Positions 35,419 through 44,278 of a stretch of DNA of 64,000 nt are shown here, one piece after another. The position numbers and the translations under genes were made by a program. The first letter of the stretch is position 1; every line of letters starts with the position of its first letter. The notes beneath the pieces were generated by a model. It had not been told where the DNA came from. It saw nothing but the letters and a program-made list of their open reading frames with translations, and did not search any database. Source of the DNA: Korobacter sp963703075 (GTDB lineage Bacteria; Acidobacteriota; Terriglobia; Terriglobales; Acidobacteriaceae); NCBI GenBank assembly GCA_963703075.1, contig OY969786.1:1054001-1118000 (forward strand). The letters are read 5' to 3'.

Positions 35419-36629
35419 GCGAGCCCGGCTTCACGTTGCCGCAAGGTGGCCAAGGCGCGCAGCATCCAGGCCTGCGACCAGCGCACATAGGGAGTGCGGT
35501 CTTTCCAAGTTCGGTGGAGTTGGTAGCCGAAGGAGCCATCGGGATTGCGCAAGTTTGCGCACGTCCAGCGCGCGATGTTTTCCGCCCGTCGCAGTGCAGT
35601 TGGATCGAGTTCGGTGAAGGCGCAGAAGGTCAGGATGGCCTGGGAGCAGGAATGAATGTCGATGGGGAAGGTCCGATTGTGGAAGTAGCGAGGAGCGCCA
35701 TCGGCACGGAAGAAGTGCTGCCGGTAGAAGTTGTATCCACGGACAACAGTGTCAGCGAAGGACTCGTCGCCCGTGAGACGTTGGTAGTCAAGCAGAGCAC
35801 AGAGGTTGTAGCCGGTGTGAAAGCCGTCGATCCAGCGTTGCGCGCGACCGAGGCCGTAGGACCACGATCCATCCGCCGACTGACCGCTGGCGACAAACTG
35901 CATCAGCTTGCGCGCGGTTTCCCCGTAATGTGCGAGACCGGGGAAGACGGCGATACGCGCGAAGAGAGCACCCATCAGCGCGTTGTTATTGATGATGCGG
36001 GCACGATCGTGAGGGGTATAGCTGAGACAGAGTTGGTGTTCGTTCTCCACCGAGCGGTTCAGCCGGTGAGCCAACCAGTCCGCTGCGGAGAGGGCGATGC
36101 TGCGGGAGTCACGATCGTGGAAAGTCTCGGCGTGATCGAGCAGGGCCTGGGCGCAGAAGACGGTAGCGATGGAGTTGGGTGAAAACGCGGGCAGGCGCGC
36201 GCCCCGCAAAGAAACGTAGTGCCAATCGTAGCCCCAGCAGTAGCCAGTTTCGTCGGGGCTGCGCAGGCCGAGCAGCAACTGCTTCACGTGGCCTGCATCG
36301 GCCGAGGTATCCCATCCACAGCGCGCGAGTTCGCAATAGGCGGCGAGAATCAAGCCGAGAGCTTTGGGATTTCTGCTGCGGGAAACGCGGAGGACGCGAC
36401 GCAGGGCAAGGCCTCCAACGCGCTTGCCGGACTGAATGAAGAAGGTCGCGAAGGGTTGGCGCTGCGCCCAACCGTGGAGATACGGGGAGTTGAGCAGATC
36501 GTAGGGTTCATGCCCGGCATAGTCGCACGTCACAAGCCAGTGGTTGAGATCGCCGATGATTCGATCCAACGCAGTTGCAAACCGGGCATCGAAAACCGAT
36601 GAACGGGTTCTCTGTGTGGCGGTCGTCAT
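35415..36629 (-). CDS. Alpha/alpha-toroid-like protein of the polysaccharide cluster
   Basis: A 404-residue product from ATG 36629, which overlaps the stop of the GT2 gene (ATGA). It has regularly spaced helix pairs with conserved aromatic and acidic residues: YCWGYDWHYVSLRG, NSIATVFCAQALLDHAETF, NNNALMGALFARIAVF, SWSYGLGRAQRWIDGFHTGYNLCALLDYQR, and a terminal LRNPDGSFGYQLHRTWKDRTPYVRWSQAWMLRAL. This is how (alpha/alpha)6-barrel glycosidases, lyases and C5-epimerase-like proteins look. No signal peptide is visible, so it would act in the cytoplasm. Reaction unknown. Confidence 0.7.
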   Translation of the reverse strand: MTTATQRTRSSVFDARFATALDRIIGDLNHWLVTCDYAGHEPYDLLNSPYLHGWAQRQPFATFFIQSGKRVGGLALRRVLRVSRSRNPKALGLILAAYCELARCGWDTSADAGHVKQLLLGLRSPDETGYCWGYDWHYVSLRGARLPAFSPNSIATVFCAQALLDHAETFHDRDSRSIALSAADWLAHRLNRSVENEHQLCLSYTPHDRARIINNNALMGALFARIAVFPGLAHYGETARKLMQFVASGQSADGSWSYGLGRAQRWIDGFHTGYNLCALLDYQRLTGDESFADTVVRGYNFYRQHFFRADGAPRYFHNRTFPIDIHSCSQAILTFCAFTELDPTALRRAENIARWTCANLRNPDGSFGYQLHRTWKDRTPYVRWSQAWMLRALATLRQREAGLA

Positions 36630-37555
36630 GACCGTGGCCCGTAGAGGTTGTAGTTGCGTCCGAGAAATGCGTTGAGGTTGCCGATGCCCTCGGCGAGGAG
36701 AAGTTGTCCGCGCAACTGATGACGTGGCGCCAGGGCGGGAGCGACGACGGCGACCGCCGAACCTTGGAGCACGCGCAGCATGCCGACCGCGAGGCGCGAG
36801 CCAAGTCCGGTGACGGTGGGATGAAGGTCGAACTCGACCCGGGTCCACTGGTTGGCGCCATTCCTGGCGCGCGAGATGAGGTAGCGAGAACTGATCCGTG
36901 AGGCGGGAACCGATTCGTAGGCGATGGCGTCGTCGGCCCAGATTACCGGGAATCCAAGCGAGGCGCATCGACGGAAGAAGTGGGTATCTTCGCCGCCGGT
37001 TAGAGAGTAGCGCGGATCGAACCAGTTGGGAGCCATGGCATGCAGCACCCGGCTGCCGATGAGCACGTTGCCGGCGCCGACCGACGTCAGGGGGGTACCG
37101 GTGGCATGGCGACGCCGCTGATAGAAGCGGCCGTCGAGCAGCCACTGTGGGGGCAGGCTCTCAAAATGCGGCAGAACGGGTCCAGCGACGATCTGTGCGT
37201 GATAGGCGGCCTGCACGGTGAGCATTTCATCGAGCCACTCGGGGGAACATTCTTCGTCGTCGTCGAGAAACGCCAGGAAGTCGGCGAAACGCGCATGCTC
37301 GATAGCGGTATTGCGGGCATAGGAAATCCCAGGGCGGCTTTCGAGGCGATAGCGAATCCGGTATCGGCGGGAAAGAAATTCCGGAATGACGGTACGGGCG
37401 GACGCGGCGGGGTCATTGTCGACGAGAACGATGGTGATCTCAGGCTCGTTCACTTTGACGAAGATCAACTCCTGCAAAGATTGCAACAGTCGACGCAACG
37501 TCGCAGGGCGCTGGTGGGTGGCGATGCAGATAGCAACAGTCGTGGCTTGCATCAT
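36626..37555 (-). CDS. Family 2 glycosyltransferase
   Basis: A 309-residue protein from ATG 37555, chosen because it overlaps the ligase stop (ATGA); the frame is open upstream only as antisense/other-frame sequence. GT-A features: VAICIATHQRPATLRRLLQSL, IVLVDNDPAAS, SRPGISYARNTAIEHARFADFLAFLDDDEECSPEWLDEML (DxD-type metal site) and YSLTGGEDTHFFRRC. It adds a sugar during assembly of the repeat unit. The substrate is not predictable. Confidence 0.92.
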   Translation of the reverse strand: MMQATTVAICIATHQRPATLRRLLQSLQELIFVKVNEPEITIVLVDNDPAASARTVIPEFLSRRYRIRYRLESRPGISYARNTAIEHARFADFLAFLDDDEECSPEWLDEMLTVQAAYHAQIVAGPVLPHFESLPPQWLLDGRFYQRRRHATGTPLTSVGAGNVLIGSRVLHAMAPNWFDPRYSLTGGEDTHFFRRCASLGFPVIWADDAIAYESVPASRISSRYLISRARNGANQWTRVEFDLHPTVTGLGSRLAVGMLRVLQGSAVAVVAPALAPRHQLRGQLLLAEGIGNLNAFLGRNYNLYGPRS

Positions 37556-38823
37556 GGCAGCGGCACCGGGGTAAGGATCAATGTTCGGATGCGGCGAACG
37601 ATCTGACGCTGCACCTGACGCCGTCGCAGGATGCTGGCGCAACTGGCGATGAAGAGAATCCATACGAGTGAATTGGGTGCGAGCAACGAACTCTCGGAGA
37701 AGCTGTAGAGCACGGTGAACACGAGATAGAGAAGCGGCCATTGGGCCTCACGCCCGGGATTGGAGCGTAGATAGTGCACGGCGGCGATGAAGGCGAAGAG
37801 CGACACAGCGGCAAACGCGACAAGGCCGACGAATCCTAGTTGCAGGGCGAGATCGAGAAAGCCATTGTGAGCATGGGGCGTGGGGTAGCCGATGAGCGCG
37901 ATGGCCTGGCGGGATTCGCTCGCAACCCACCAGAACGCGCCATAGCCGTAGCCCAGCCAAGGGCGCTGGGCGATGCTGAGGGCCGCGACTTCCCAAATCC
38001 TGGTTCGGCCCGTCATGGTGCTGTTGCGTCCGAGAAGCACCGCCAGCTCGCTGCGCTGAGCGATCGCGATCCAGACGAGAGGGAGGCAGCCAACCAAGAG
38101 TAAAAGTGCGCTCCCGAGGGCCCGTCGCCATTCACAGGAAAAGAGCTTCAGAGCAGCCATGAGGAGCAACATCGCCAGCAGCACGATGAGCGCGGTCTGC
38201 GAATGCGACGCCAGAAGCATGGCAAAGCAGAACGCAGCTCCGATGAAGGAAAGCAGATAGCTCTGCAGGCCGCGGCGCTCCAGCGAAAGGAAAGCCAGGG
38301 TTCCGAGGCACATCGACCTTCCCAAGAGGTTTTTATGGGAGAAGATTCCATTCCACGCGGCTGGGGCGAACTCGGTGGCTGGAAAAGACGAAGGGAAAAA
38401 GAGTGCGGCAATCAGGCTGGCGATGGCGGCAATGCCCAAACTTGCGGCGATTAGGCAAAGTTGGCCGCGAAGATCGAAGCGTAGAGCGAGCAGCAGTCCG
38501 AGGAGGCTTGTTCCGATCAGGGCCGCGGATTTGCGCAGAGTCACGGCTGGATCGGCGGACCAGGCGGCCGATACGAGGCAAAGGACAAGGAGAAGCGCGA
38601 GAGACTTGTTCTCAGCGAGAACGACAGAGATCGTCTTCGCGCAGGGGATGAGGAGCAAGGCGACGATCACATAAAAGCCCGCCCACAGCAGTTGCAGTCC
38701 GGGAGTGCCTTCCACGACCTCGTGGGAAGAGACTTCGATCCAGAGAGGCGCGAAGGCGCCCATGGAGAGGAGAAGCAGGGTGACAAGGAACGCGGCGAGG
38801 GCGGTGAGGCGCAGGTCTCTCAT
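37552..38823 (-). CDS. O-antigen ligase / polymerase family membrane protein (WaaL/Wzy type)
   Basis: A 423-residue protein from ATG 38823 with about 12 transmembrane helices. The large periplasmic loop contains GRNSTMTGRTRIWEVAALSIAQRPWLGYGYGAFWW, then HAHNGFLDLALQLGFVGL, matching the Wzy_C motif with conserved Arg and His. The ATG overlaps the flippase stop (TGA at 38822-38820) if the flippase gene is read in its proper frame, so it is not a natural fusion. It would polymerise or ligate lipid-linked repeat units in the periplasm. Confidence 0.88.
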   Translation of the reverse strand: MRDLRLTALAAFLVTLLLLSMGAFAPLWIEVSSHEVVEGTPGLQLLWAGFYVIVALLLIPCAKTISVVLAENKSLALLLVLCLVSAAWSADPAVTLRKSAALIGTSLLGLLLALRFDLRGQLCLIAASLGIAAIASLIAALFFPSSFPATEFAPAAWNGIFSHKNLLGRSMCLGTLAFLSLERRGLQSYLLSFIGAAFCFAMLLASHSQTALIVLLAMLLLMAALKLFSCEWRRALGSALLLLVGCLPLVWIAIAQRSELAVLLGRNSTMTGRTRIWEVAALSIAQRPWLGYGYGAFWWVASESRQAIALIGYPTPHAHNGFLDLALQLGFVGLVAFAAVSLFAFIAAVHYLRSNPGREAQWPLLYLVFTVLYSFSESSLLAPNSLVWILFIASCASILRRRQVQRQIVRRIRTLILTPVPLP

Positions 38824-40134
38824 ACTTGTACGGCGGCCTCCGGATGCAAGAGTTGTTTTCGTGTGACCTCGCGCGCGCAGAGGAACCAGATGGCGCTCCA
38901 GAGCAACAGCGCTAGAGCTCCGTCGGAGGCGAGGCTGGTCCGAAACCGCACCGCGCCACGCGTAGCGAGGAAGAACGACGAGGTTGAGTCCGACGTTGAG
39001 CAGCGCGACGACGATCTGTAGCGAAGTGCGCGTTCCCTGGTACCCGGCGCCGGTGAGGGCATCGGCGGCGAAGCAGTGGAAGCTACGGAGGACGAGGAGC
39101 GGGGAGAGCATGCGGAAGGCGGGAACACACTCGGCAAACTGTCTTCCCAGGAGCGAAGGGAGAAAAGGAGCAGCGATCCAGATCGCTACACAGGCGGCCG
39201 CGGAGTAGAACAGGGAACGCGGCAGGAAGCTCCAGCCAAACCGGGTGGCACGGGCAAGTCCGGCGGCGCCGTGCTGAAAGAATTTCGCATAGGTCGCGGC
39301 CAAAACGGCGGCAACGGGGGAAAACGCGGCGTCGACGATGCGGTAGGCGGCGCTGTAAATTCCGGTGGCGCCGAGGCCGGCCATGCGGACCAGCATGGTC
39401 TTATCGATGTCGTTGTAGATGGTCTGCGCGGAAAGCGAAACGGCGAAATAGATTCCTTGGCGAATCTCGGCGGGGTTGGAAAGCGCGGGAAGCTTCGGCA
39501 ATCCGATTCGCACAGAGACCAGGCAAAGCGCACCGGCAGCGGGAACTACCGTGCTCGCCAGGTAGAGGACAGACCACTGTGTAGCGGTCGCATGGGGACA
39601 GCGCAGCAGCAGCCACGCAGCGGCGAGAAGCCGGGCGGCGCTCAGGCAGAGGGTGAAAAACGCGGTCCTGTGAAGTTGTTCCAAGGCCTGAAATGCCATC
39701 GCGGAAACATCGAGCAGCCGTGCGAAAACCAATTCGGCGACGGCGATGATCAAAACCAAGGAGAGTGGAATGGAGCGCGGCAAGACAAGGTACGCGACCG
39801 ATACCGCGACAAGAGTGAAGCAGGACGCGGAGATTGTGGTGACGAGGAGGCACATGCCCCATCGCTCTGAGAATTCCTCACGATCGCGCGCGACTGCCTG
39901 GATCAGCAGGTTTCCGGTGCCGATGGTGGCGAAGGGTGAAAGGACACTGGCCAGGGCGCAGACGCCGGCGAAAGCGCCGTAGCCGCTGACCCCGAGGGAG
40001 CGCGCCACCATGGTGAAGTAGAGCGCGGCCATGGCGGTGCGAAGGCCGCGGGCAGCCAGCATCCAGGCGGAGTTCCGCGCAATGCTCGGCGGATGAAGGG
40101 TGCTCTTCAATCGAGGTCCCGGTAGGTGATGCAT
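38820..40134 (-). pseudogene. Wzx-type polysaccharide flippase with a +1 frameshift near its 3' end
   Basis: PST/MATE-like flippase of about 437 residues: RNSAWMLAARGLRTAMAALYFTMVARSLGVSGYG, GIYFAVSLSAQTIYNDIDKTMLVRMAGLGATGIYSAAYRI, FHCFAADALTGAGYQGTRTSLQIVVALLNVGLNLVVLPRYAWRGAV. Directly after this the frame switches: the expected end (RTSLASDGALALLLWSAIWFLCAREV) sits in the next frame and stops at 38820 overlapping the ligase ATG. One extra base in the A/T run 38943-38945 explains it. Read through without repair, it appears fused to the ligase. The start at ATG 40134 overlaps the deacetylase gene by 28 bases; a TTG at 40110 is an alternative. Confidence 0.82.
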
Positions 40135-40859
40135 TGATGCCGGTGGTGAAAGTCTTCATCGATACAGCGCTCGAGTTCTCGCGTCTCCGCTACGTAGGCT
40201 GGATGGCCGGGGTGGACCATGAGCTCGACAGTGGCTCCCGCAGGCAGATTTGGCGCAGCGAACGCAAAGGCAGCGAAAGAGCCGAACTCATCAGTGCATT
40301 GAAAGCTTCTTCGCAGGATCCAGTTGCAGAGACGGTTATCGATACGGAAACGGAATGCGTTGCCGCGCGGGTGGAGAGTGTGGCGAAGGCGGACCCGGCG
40401 GATCGACTGCTCGCGGCAGAGCTGCTGGGTGCACGATAAAAGCGAGAAGTGGGTATGCACGTGGTGATGGGAATCGATGTGGCTGACGGACACACCTGCC
40501 TGGCGTACGCGCCGGACCTGGCGCGCCCACTCGTCGACGACGGCACGCTTCCATGACTTTCCGAGGGCGAACAATCCCGAAGCGGATTGGAAGTCTCCAT
40601 CGGGGGAAAGTGCGGGACGTAGAGCGTTGCAGGGGTGCAGCGGTGCGAATTCCGTGATGTTGAGGTGTACGCCGAACGAGCAGTTGGGAAAGTAGTGGCT
40701 TCGTTGCGCCGCATCTTCGAAAGCAGGACCATTGGCAAGGATGCTGGCGGAGGTGATCTGGCCCATGTCCATGAGGTGGAAGATGGCGTCGTTCACCGGG
40801 TAGCTGATGCCCAGGTCGTCGGCGTGGAGAATAAGTTTCAGGCGTGCGGGTTGCGACAT
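40107..40859 (-). CDS. ChbG/HpnK-family (YdjC) deacetylase
   Basis: A 250-residue protein: KLILHADDLGISYPVNDAI (metal Asp-Asp), SFGVHLNIT (metal His), SHIDSHHHVHTHFSL (catalytic HHHxH block) and EFGSFAAF, ending VELMVHPGHP. The family removes N-acetyl groups from N-acetylated sugars, including chito-disaccharides. In this operon the likely substrate is a sugar of the exopolysaccharide or its lipid-linked precursor, which is inferred from context. It starts 14 bases after wza. Confidence 0.9.
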   Translation of the reverse strand: MSQPARLKLILHADDLGISYPVNDAIFHLMDMGQITSASILANGPAFEDAAQRSHYFPNCSFGVHLNITEFAPLHPCNALRPALSPDGDFQSASGLFALGKSWKRAVVDEWARQVRRVRQAGVSVSHIDSHHHVHTHFSLLSCTQQLCREQSIRRVRLRHTLHPRGNAFRFRIDNRLCNWILRRSFQCTDEFGSFAAFAFAAPNLPAGATVELMVHPGHPAYVAETRELERCIDEDFHHRHQCITYRDLD

Positions 40860-40873
40860 GACGGAAGGAAAAA

Positions 40874-41746
40874 TCAGTTGAGGCTGGTATAGATGGCTGC
40901 GCCGGCGGTCATTTGGGTGATGTTCTGCAGGCGCGTGGCGGCACTTTTCAAGGCACTATTGGGGACGAAGAGAATATCGTCGGGTTGCAACTGGATGTCG
41001 GGGGCATTGCCGCGCAGAATCTTATTGAGATCGATTCGCAATTCCTGGCGCCCGTTGGCGGTCTTGCGCACCAGGCGGGCTTTGCCGCCTTTTGCGGTGG
41101 GAAGGATTCCACCCCCGACGGCAACCAGTTGCGCGATGGAAAGCTCGCCGTTGTCATTCATGACGTAGCCGCCGGAACGTCCGACATCGCCAACCAGGTA
41201 AGCAATGCCGGCGCGAGGAACGATCACGGTGTCACCCGGCTGCAGAGGAGAGCTGGTCCCTGTTGTGTCCTTCGCGAGGACGGTGATCTGTTCACCGTTG
41301 CGGTGCTGGACGGTGATGCGCGCCGAGGCAATGTCGGTAAGGCCGCCGGCATCCGCGATGACGTGCAAGAGGGTGCGTGGGCCGAGGACCTGATACACGC
41401 CGGGCTTGCGCACCTCGCCGGTGATGGCGACACCCTGGGTAGCGTATTCGCGCACGATGAGCGAGACCTGGGGGTCGATGACGAGATGGCGATGCTGCAA
41501 CTCGGTCGCGACCAGGTGAGCAGCATCGGAGGCAGTCAACTCGGCAAGATGCAGTTTGCCAAGGAGCACGAACTCGGCGTCGCCCTGATCGCTCACCCGG
41601 ATTTCCTGCTTGAGTTCCGGAACGTCGAACACCTCAACACTCAGCAAATCGCCGGGACCGATCCGCAACCCGCGTGGAGCCGGCGGAGTTTGGGACCAGA
41701 TGGGAATGGCGAGGAGCAGGAGGAGTACGCCTGTCTTGACCTTCAT
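40874..41746 (-). CDS. Polysaccharide export protein (Wza type)
   Basis: A 290-residue product from ATG 41746, which overlaps the Wzc stop (ATGA). A signal peptide (TGVLLLLLAIPIWSQ) is followed by the polysaccharide export domain RIGPGDLLSVEVFDVPELKQEIRVSDQGDAEF and SLBB repeats (GVAITGEVRKPGVYQVLGPRTLLHVIADAGGLTD; AYLVGDVGRSGGYVM). It is shorter than E. coli Wza (379 residues), lacks a lipobox Cys, and has no amphipathic C-terminal barrel helix that I can point to. It should form the outer export channel or its periplasmic part. Confidence 0.93.
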   Translation of the reverse strand: MKVKTGVLLLLLAIPIWSQTPPAPRGLRIGPGDLLSVEVFDVPELKQEIRVSDQGDAEFVLLGKLHLAELTASDAAHLVATELQHRHLVIDPQVSLIVREYATQGVAITGEVRKPGVYQVLGPRTLLHVIADAGGLTDIASARITVQHRNGEQITVLAKDTTGTSSPLQPGDTVIVPRAGIAYLVGDVGRSGGYVMNDNGELSIAQLVAVGGGILPTAKGGKARLVRKTANGRQELRIDLNKILRGNAPDIQLQPDDILFVPNSALKSAATRLQNITQMTAGAAIYTSLN

Positions 41747-44076
41747 GATGTGTGGTACTCGCGAAGTTCTTTCTGGCGGTAGGAATAACCGTAGTAGTGA
41801 GCGTATTCGGGGGAGCGGAAGTTCATCGCGTTGACAACGGCTCCGAGGAGCGGGGCATGACTTTGCTGGAAAATTTCCTGGGTGCGCATGAGAGTGTCGG
41901 CGCTGGTGGAATCGGCTCGAACGACGAGGAGGACAGCGTCGACGCAGCGCGCCAGCACGACGGCGTCGGTGAAGGCGAGAGCAGGCGGAGTATCGAGAAC
42001 AATGTAGTCGAATTGATCGCGCCATCCAGCGAGAGCGAGGGACATACGCCGCGAAGCCAGCATTTCGGCGGGAAAAGGCGATCGTGGTCCGGCCAATAGA
42101 ACGTGCAGTCCTCCGCCGAAATCGTGAATGGGCGCGCCGGAGAGATCATCACTTGGAGTGGCGAGCAGCGAACTCAATCCATTCTCGGAAGAATCCTTGC
42201 GGAACTCGCGGTGCAGCGAGGGGCGCCGCATGTCGGCGTCCACCAGCAAGACACGACTTGTCTGCTGAGCGAGGATACGCGCTAGATGGACGCTGACGGT
42301 GGTCTTGCCTTCCCGCGGCAGGGCGCTGGAGACGAGGATGACCTTGGGAGGATGATCGATATTGGAGAGTAAAAGGGAAGTGCGCAGGGCGCGAAAGCGC
42401 TCATCGATGGCGGAGTCGAGCGAGGTTGCGGGAAGTTCCAGGCCGGAAGACATGTGCTTCGGCGAAATCCGTGGAATGACGGCGAGACACGGCATGCCGG
42501 CGACGCGGCGCACGTCTTCGGGAGAATGGATCGCCTTGTCATTGCTGTCCTGAATCAGCGCACAGCCGATGCCGGCGATCACTCCGGCACCCAGGCCGAG
42601 CAACAGGTTCAGCAGGTAGTTGGGGCTCGAAGGTTTGGCCGCAGGCCGCGCCGGATCGACGATGACGATGTTGGAGGAGCGCAATCCCGCGAGCACACCC
42701 GCCTGCTTCAGCTTGCCGAGAAGACCTTCATAGAGGTCGCGGCTTGCGTCGACCTCGCGCTTAAGAATGCCGTATTGAATGGCGCTGTCGTTGAGCTTGT
42801 TGGCCTCTTGTTTCTGTTTTTCAAAGAGCGAACGTTCCATGTCTTCGGCATTTTTTGCGGCAATGTAGTCGTTTTCTGCGCGGGCCGCAACCTTGGCGAT
42901 CTCAAGATCGATCGAGCCTTGCAGATTGTTGAGCTGGCTCTTCATCTGAAGGATCTTCGGGAACGATGGTCCTAGTTTTGCCGAGGCCTGGGCGATATCG
43001 GCCTTCAACTGGGCTTCCTGGGCGCGCAGAGTGGGCAGCAATCCTAACTGGGCGGGATTTGTGCCGGTGCTTACGCCCTGCACGAAGGAGCTGCCGGCGA
43101 CGGAGGAGATCAGCTCCGGGTCGCCGGTCTTGGCCAGTTGCCATACCGCCTGCTTGACGATGCGGTTTGCTTCCGCCGCACTGAGTTGGCGGTTGATTTC
43201 CTCAAGCTTTGCCATGACCACGTTGTTGGTCTCGCTCTCGCCGAGGATGCCGGTCTGTTTCTGATAGTCAGCCAGGCGCTGCTGGGAGACTTCGACATCA
43301 TGCTTGAGGTCGTCGAGTTGACGGCTCAGCCAATCGGAGGCCTGGCGGGTGGCGGTGTAGCGCGTCTGAAAATATTGCTCGAGATAATCGTTGACGAGAG
43401 TGTTGACGACCGCGGCGGAGTTCACCGGATCGCGGTCGAGATAACGGACCTGCAGGATGCGGGTGCCGCCCAACACGCGGACGGATAGGTTCTTGTGAAA
43501 CTGCTTCAGTAGTCGTGTACGACGGCGCGGCGATTGCTCAAGGGGGAGGGCTTGGTCGTCGGACTGCGAAAAGAACAAAGAGGGTTTCTGTAACGATTCC
43601 AGGTTGAGCTGGTGAATCACGGCAAGTGCGAGGGTATCGCTTTGAAGAACGTTAGCCTGGGTCGCGAGGGTGACGGCATAGTCTAGCTGCGATGGCGGCG
43701 CCGGCTCATTGGCGACGTCAAGGGCGGCGGAGTTTTCGGCGTTGATCTCAATATCGGATTCGGCGGCGTACTTCGGCGTCATGCAAAGAGAGATCGCGAG
43801 GGCGGCGAGGATGGCTGAGGCGGTGACGAGGCCGATGGTGTTGCGGCGGGCAACGAGCACACGCCAAAGGTCGGCCAAGGAGAACGGGTCCTGGTCCTCC
43901 GGTGGCCCATCGTGATGTCGAGAATTGTGCAGCACCTTGTGAGGGAAACGGCTGCGGGCGGGCAAAGCTTCGCTCTGCTGACTTAGCAGCTTCTTTTTAC
44001 TTGGCTCATCGGGAGAATAAAAGGGGGGAGGGCCGACGAACGTATTGACTCTCCCACGCTGTGGTAGGAGGAGCAA
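41743..44076 (-). CDS. Polysaccharide copolymerase with tyrosine autokinase domain (Wzc/BY-kinase)
   Basis: Up to 777 residues. The Wzz domain has two transmembrane helices (LVTASAILAALAISL; NYLLNLLLGLGAGVIAG) and a long periplasmic coiled coil (GNVR-like DLYEGLLGKLKQAGVLAGLRSSNIVIVDPARPA). The kinase has Walker A ALPREGKTTVSVH, A' LLVDADMRRPS and Walker B YIVLDTPPAL, and a Tyr-rich tail (EYAHYYGYSYRQKELREYHT) for autophosphorylation. It sets chain length and couples to Wza. The start is uncertain: there is no early ATG, TTG 44076 or GTG 43935 are possible, as residues before about 60 look unlike the family. Confidence 0.92.
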   Translation of the reverse strand: MLLLPQRGRVNTFVGPPPFYSPDEPSKKKLLSQQSEALPARSRFPHKVLHNSRHHDGPPEDQDPFSLADLWRVLVARRNTIGLVTASAILAALAISLCMTPKYAAESDIEINAENSAALDVANEPAPPSQLDYAVTLATQANVLQSDTLALAVIHQLNLESLQKPSLFFSQSDDQALPLEQSPRRRTRLLKQFHKNLSVRVLGGTRILQVRYLDRDPVNSAAVVNTLVNDYLEQYFQTRYTATRQASDWLSRQLDDLKHDVEVSQQRLADYQKQTGILGESETNNVVMAKLEEINRQLSAAEANRIVKQAVWQLAKTGDPELISSVAGSSFVQGVSTGTNPAQLGLLPTLRAQEAQLKADIAQASAKLGPSFPKILQMKSQLNNLQGSIDLEIAKVAARAENDYIAAKNAEDMERSLFEKQKQEANKLNDSAIQYGILKREVDASRDLYEGLLGKLKQAGVLAGLRSSNIVIVDPARPAAKPSSPNYLLNLLLGLGAGVIAGIGCALIQDSNDKAIHSPEDVRRVAGMPCLAVIPRISPKHMSSGLELPATSLDSAIDERFRALRTSLLLSNIDHPPKVILVSSALPREGKTTVSVHLARILAQQTSRVLLVDADMRRPSLHREFRKDSSENGLSSLLATPSDDLSGAPIHDFGGGLHVLLAGPRSPFPAEMLASRRMSLALAGWRDQFDYIVLDTPPALAFTDAVVLARCVDAVLLVVRADSTSADTLMRTQEIFQQSHAPLLGAVVNAMNFRSPEYAHYYGYSYRQKELREYHTS

Positions 44077-44126
44077 TGCCCAGAAAGGAGTACAAGTCTA
44101 TTCCAGCAGGCGCTCCTGAAGACTAC

Positions 44127-44145
44127 GCGATACCTAAAGCGATAC
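44127..44145. repeat. Direct repeat upstream of wzc
   Basis: GCGATAC occurs at 44127-44133 and 44139-44145, 12 bases apart, within the 200-base intergenic region that must hold the promoter of the exopolysaccharide operon and of the divergent protease. About one helical turn separates the copies. Possible regulator site; not proven. Confidence 0.3.
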
Positions 44146-44278
44146 TTTAAGAAGCAATCTAAGCTCTTCGTGGTAAGAGGCGATTCGCGCCGAGGCGGCA
44201 CAACTCGCACCGGGGCTGCGGGTTCTAAAAAGTTGTGCGTTCGTGGCACAATCGCGTTTTGCCTTTTCGGGAACCCCT

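Noticed and set aside
37552..40134. Natural flippase-ligase fusion protein of 860 residues
   Set aside because: The flippase C terminus is found in the next frame with an ATGA junction to the ligase; a single extra base explains the fusion.
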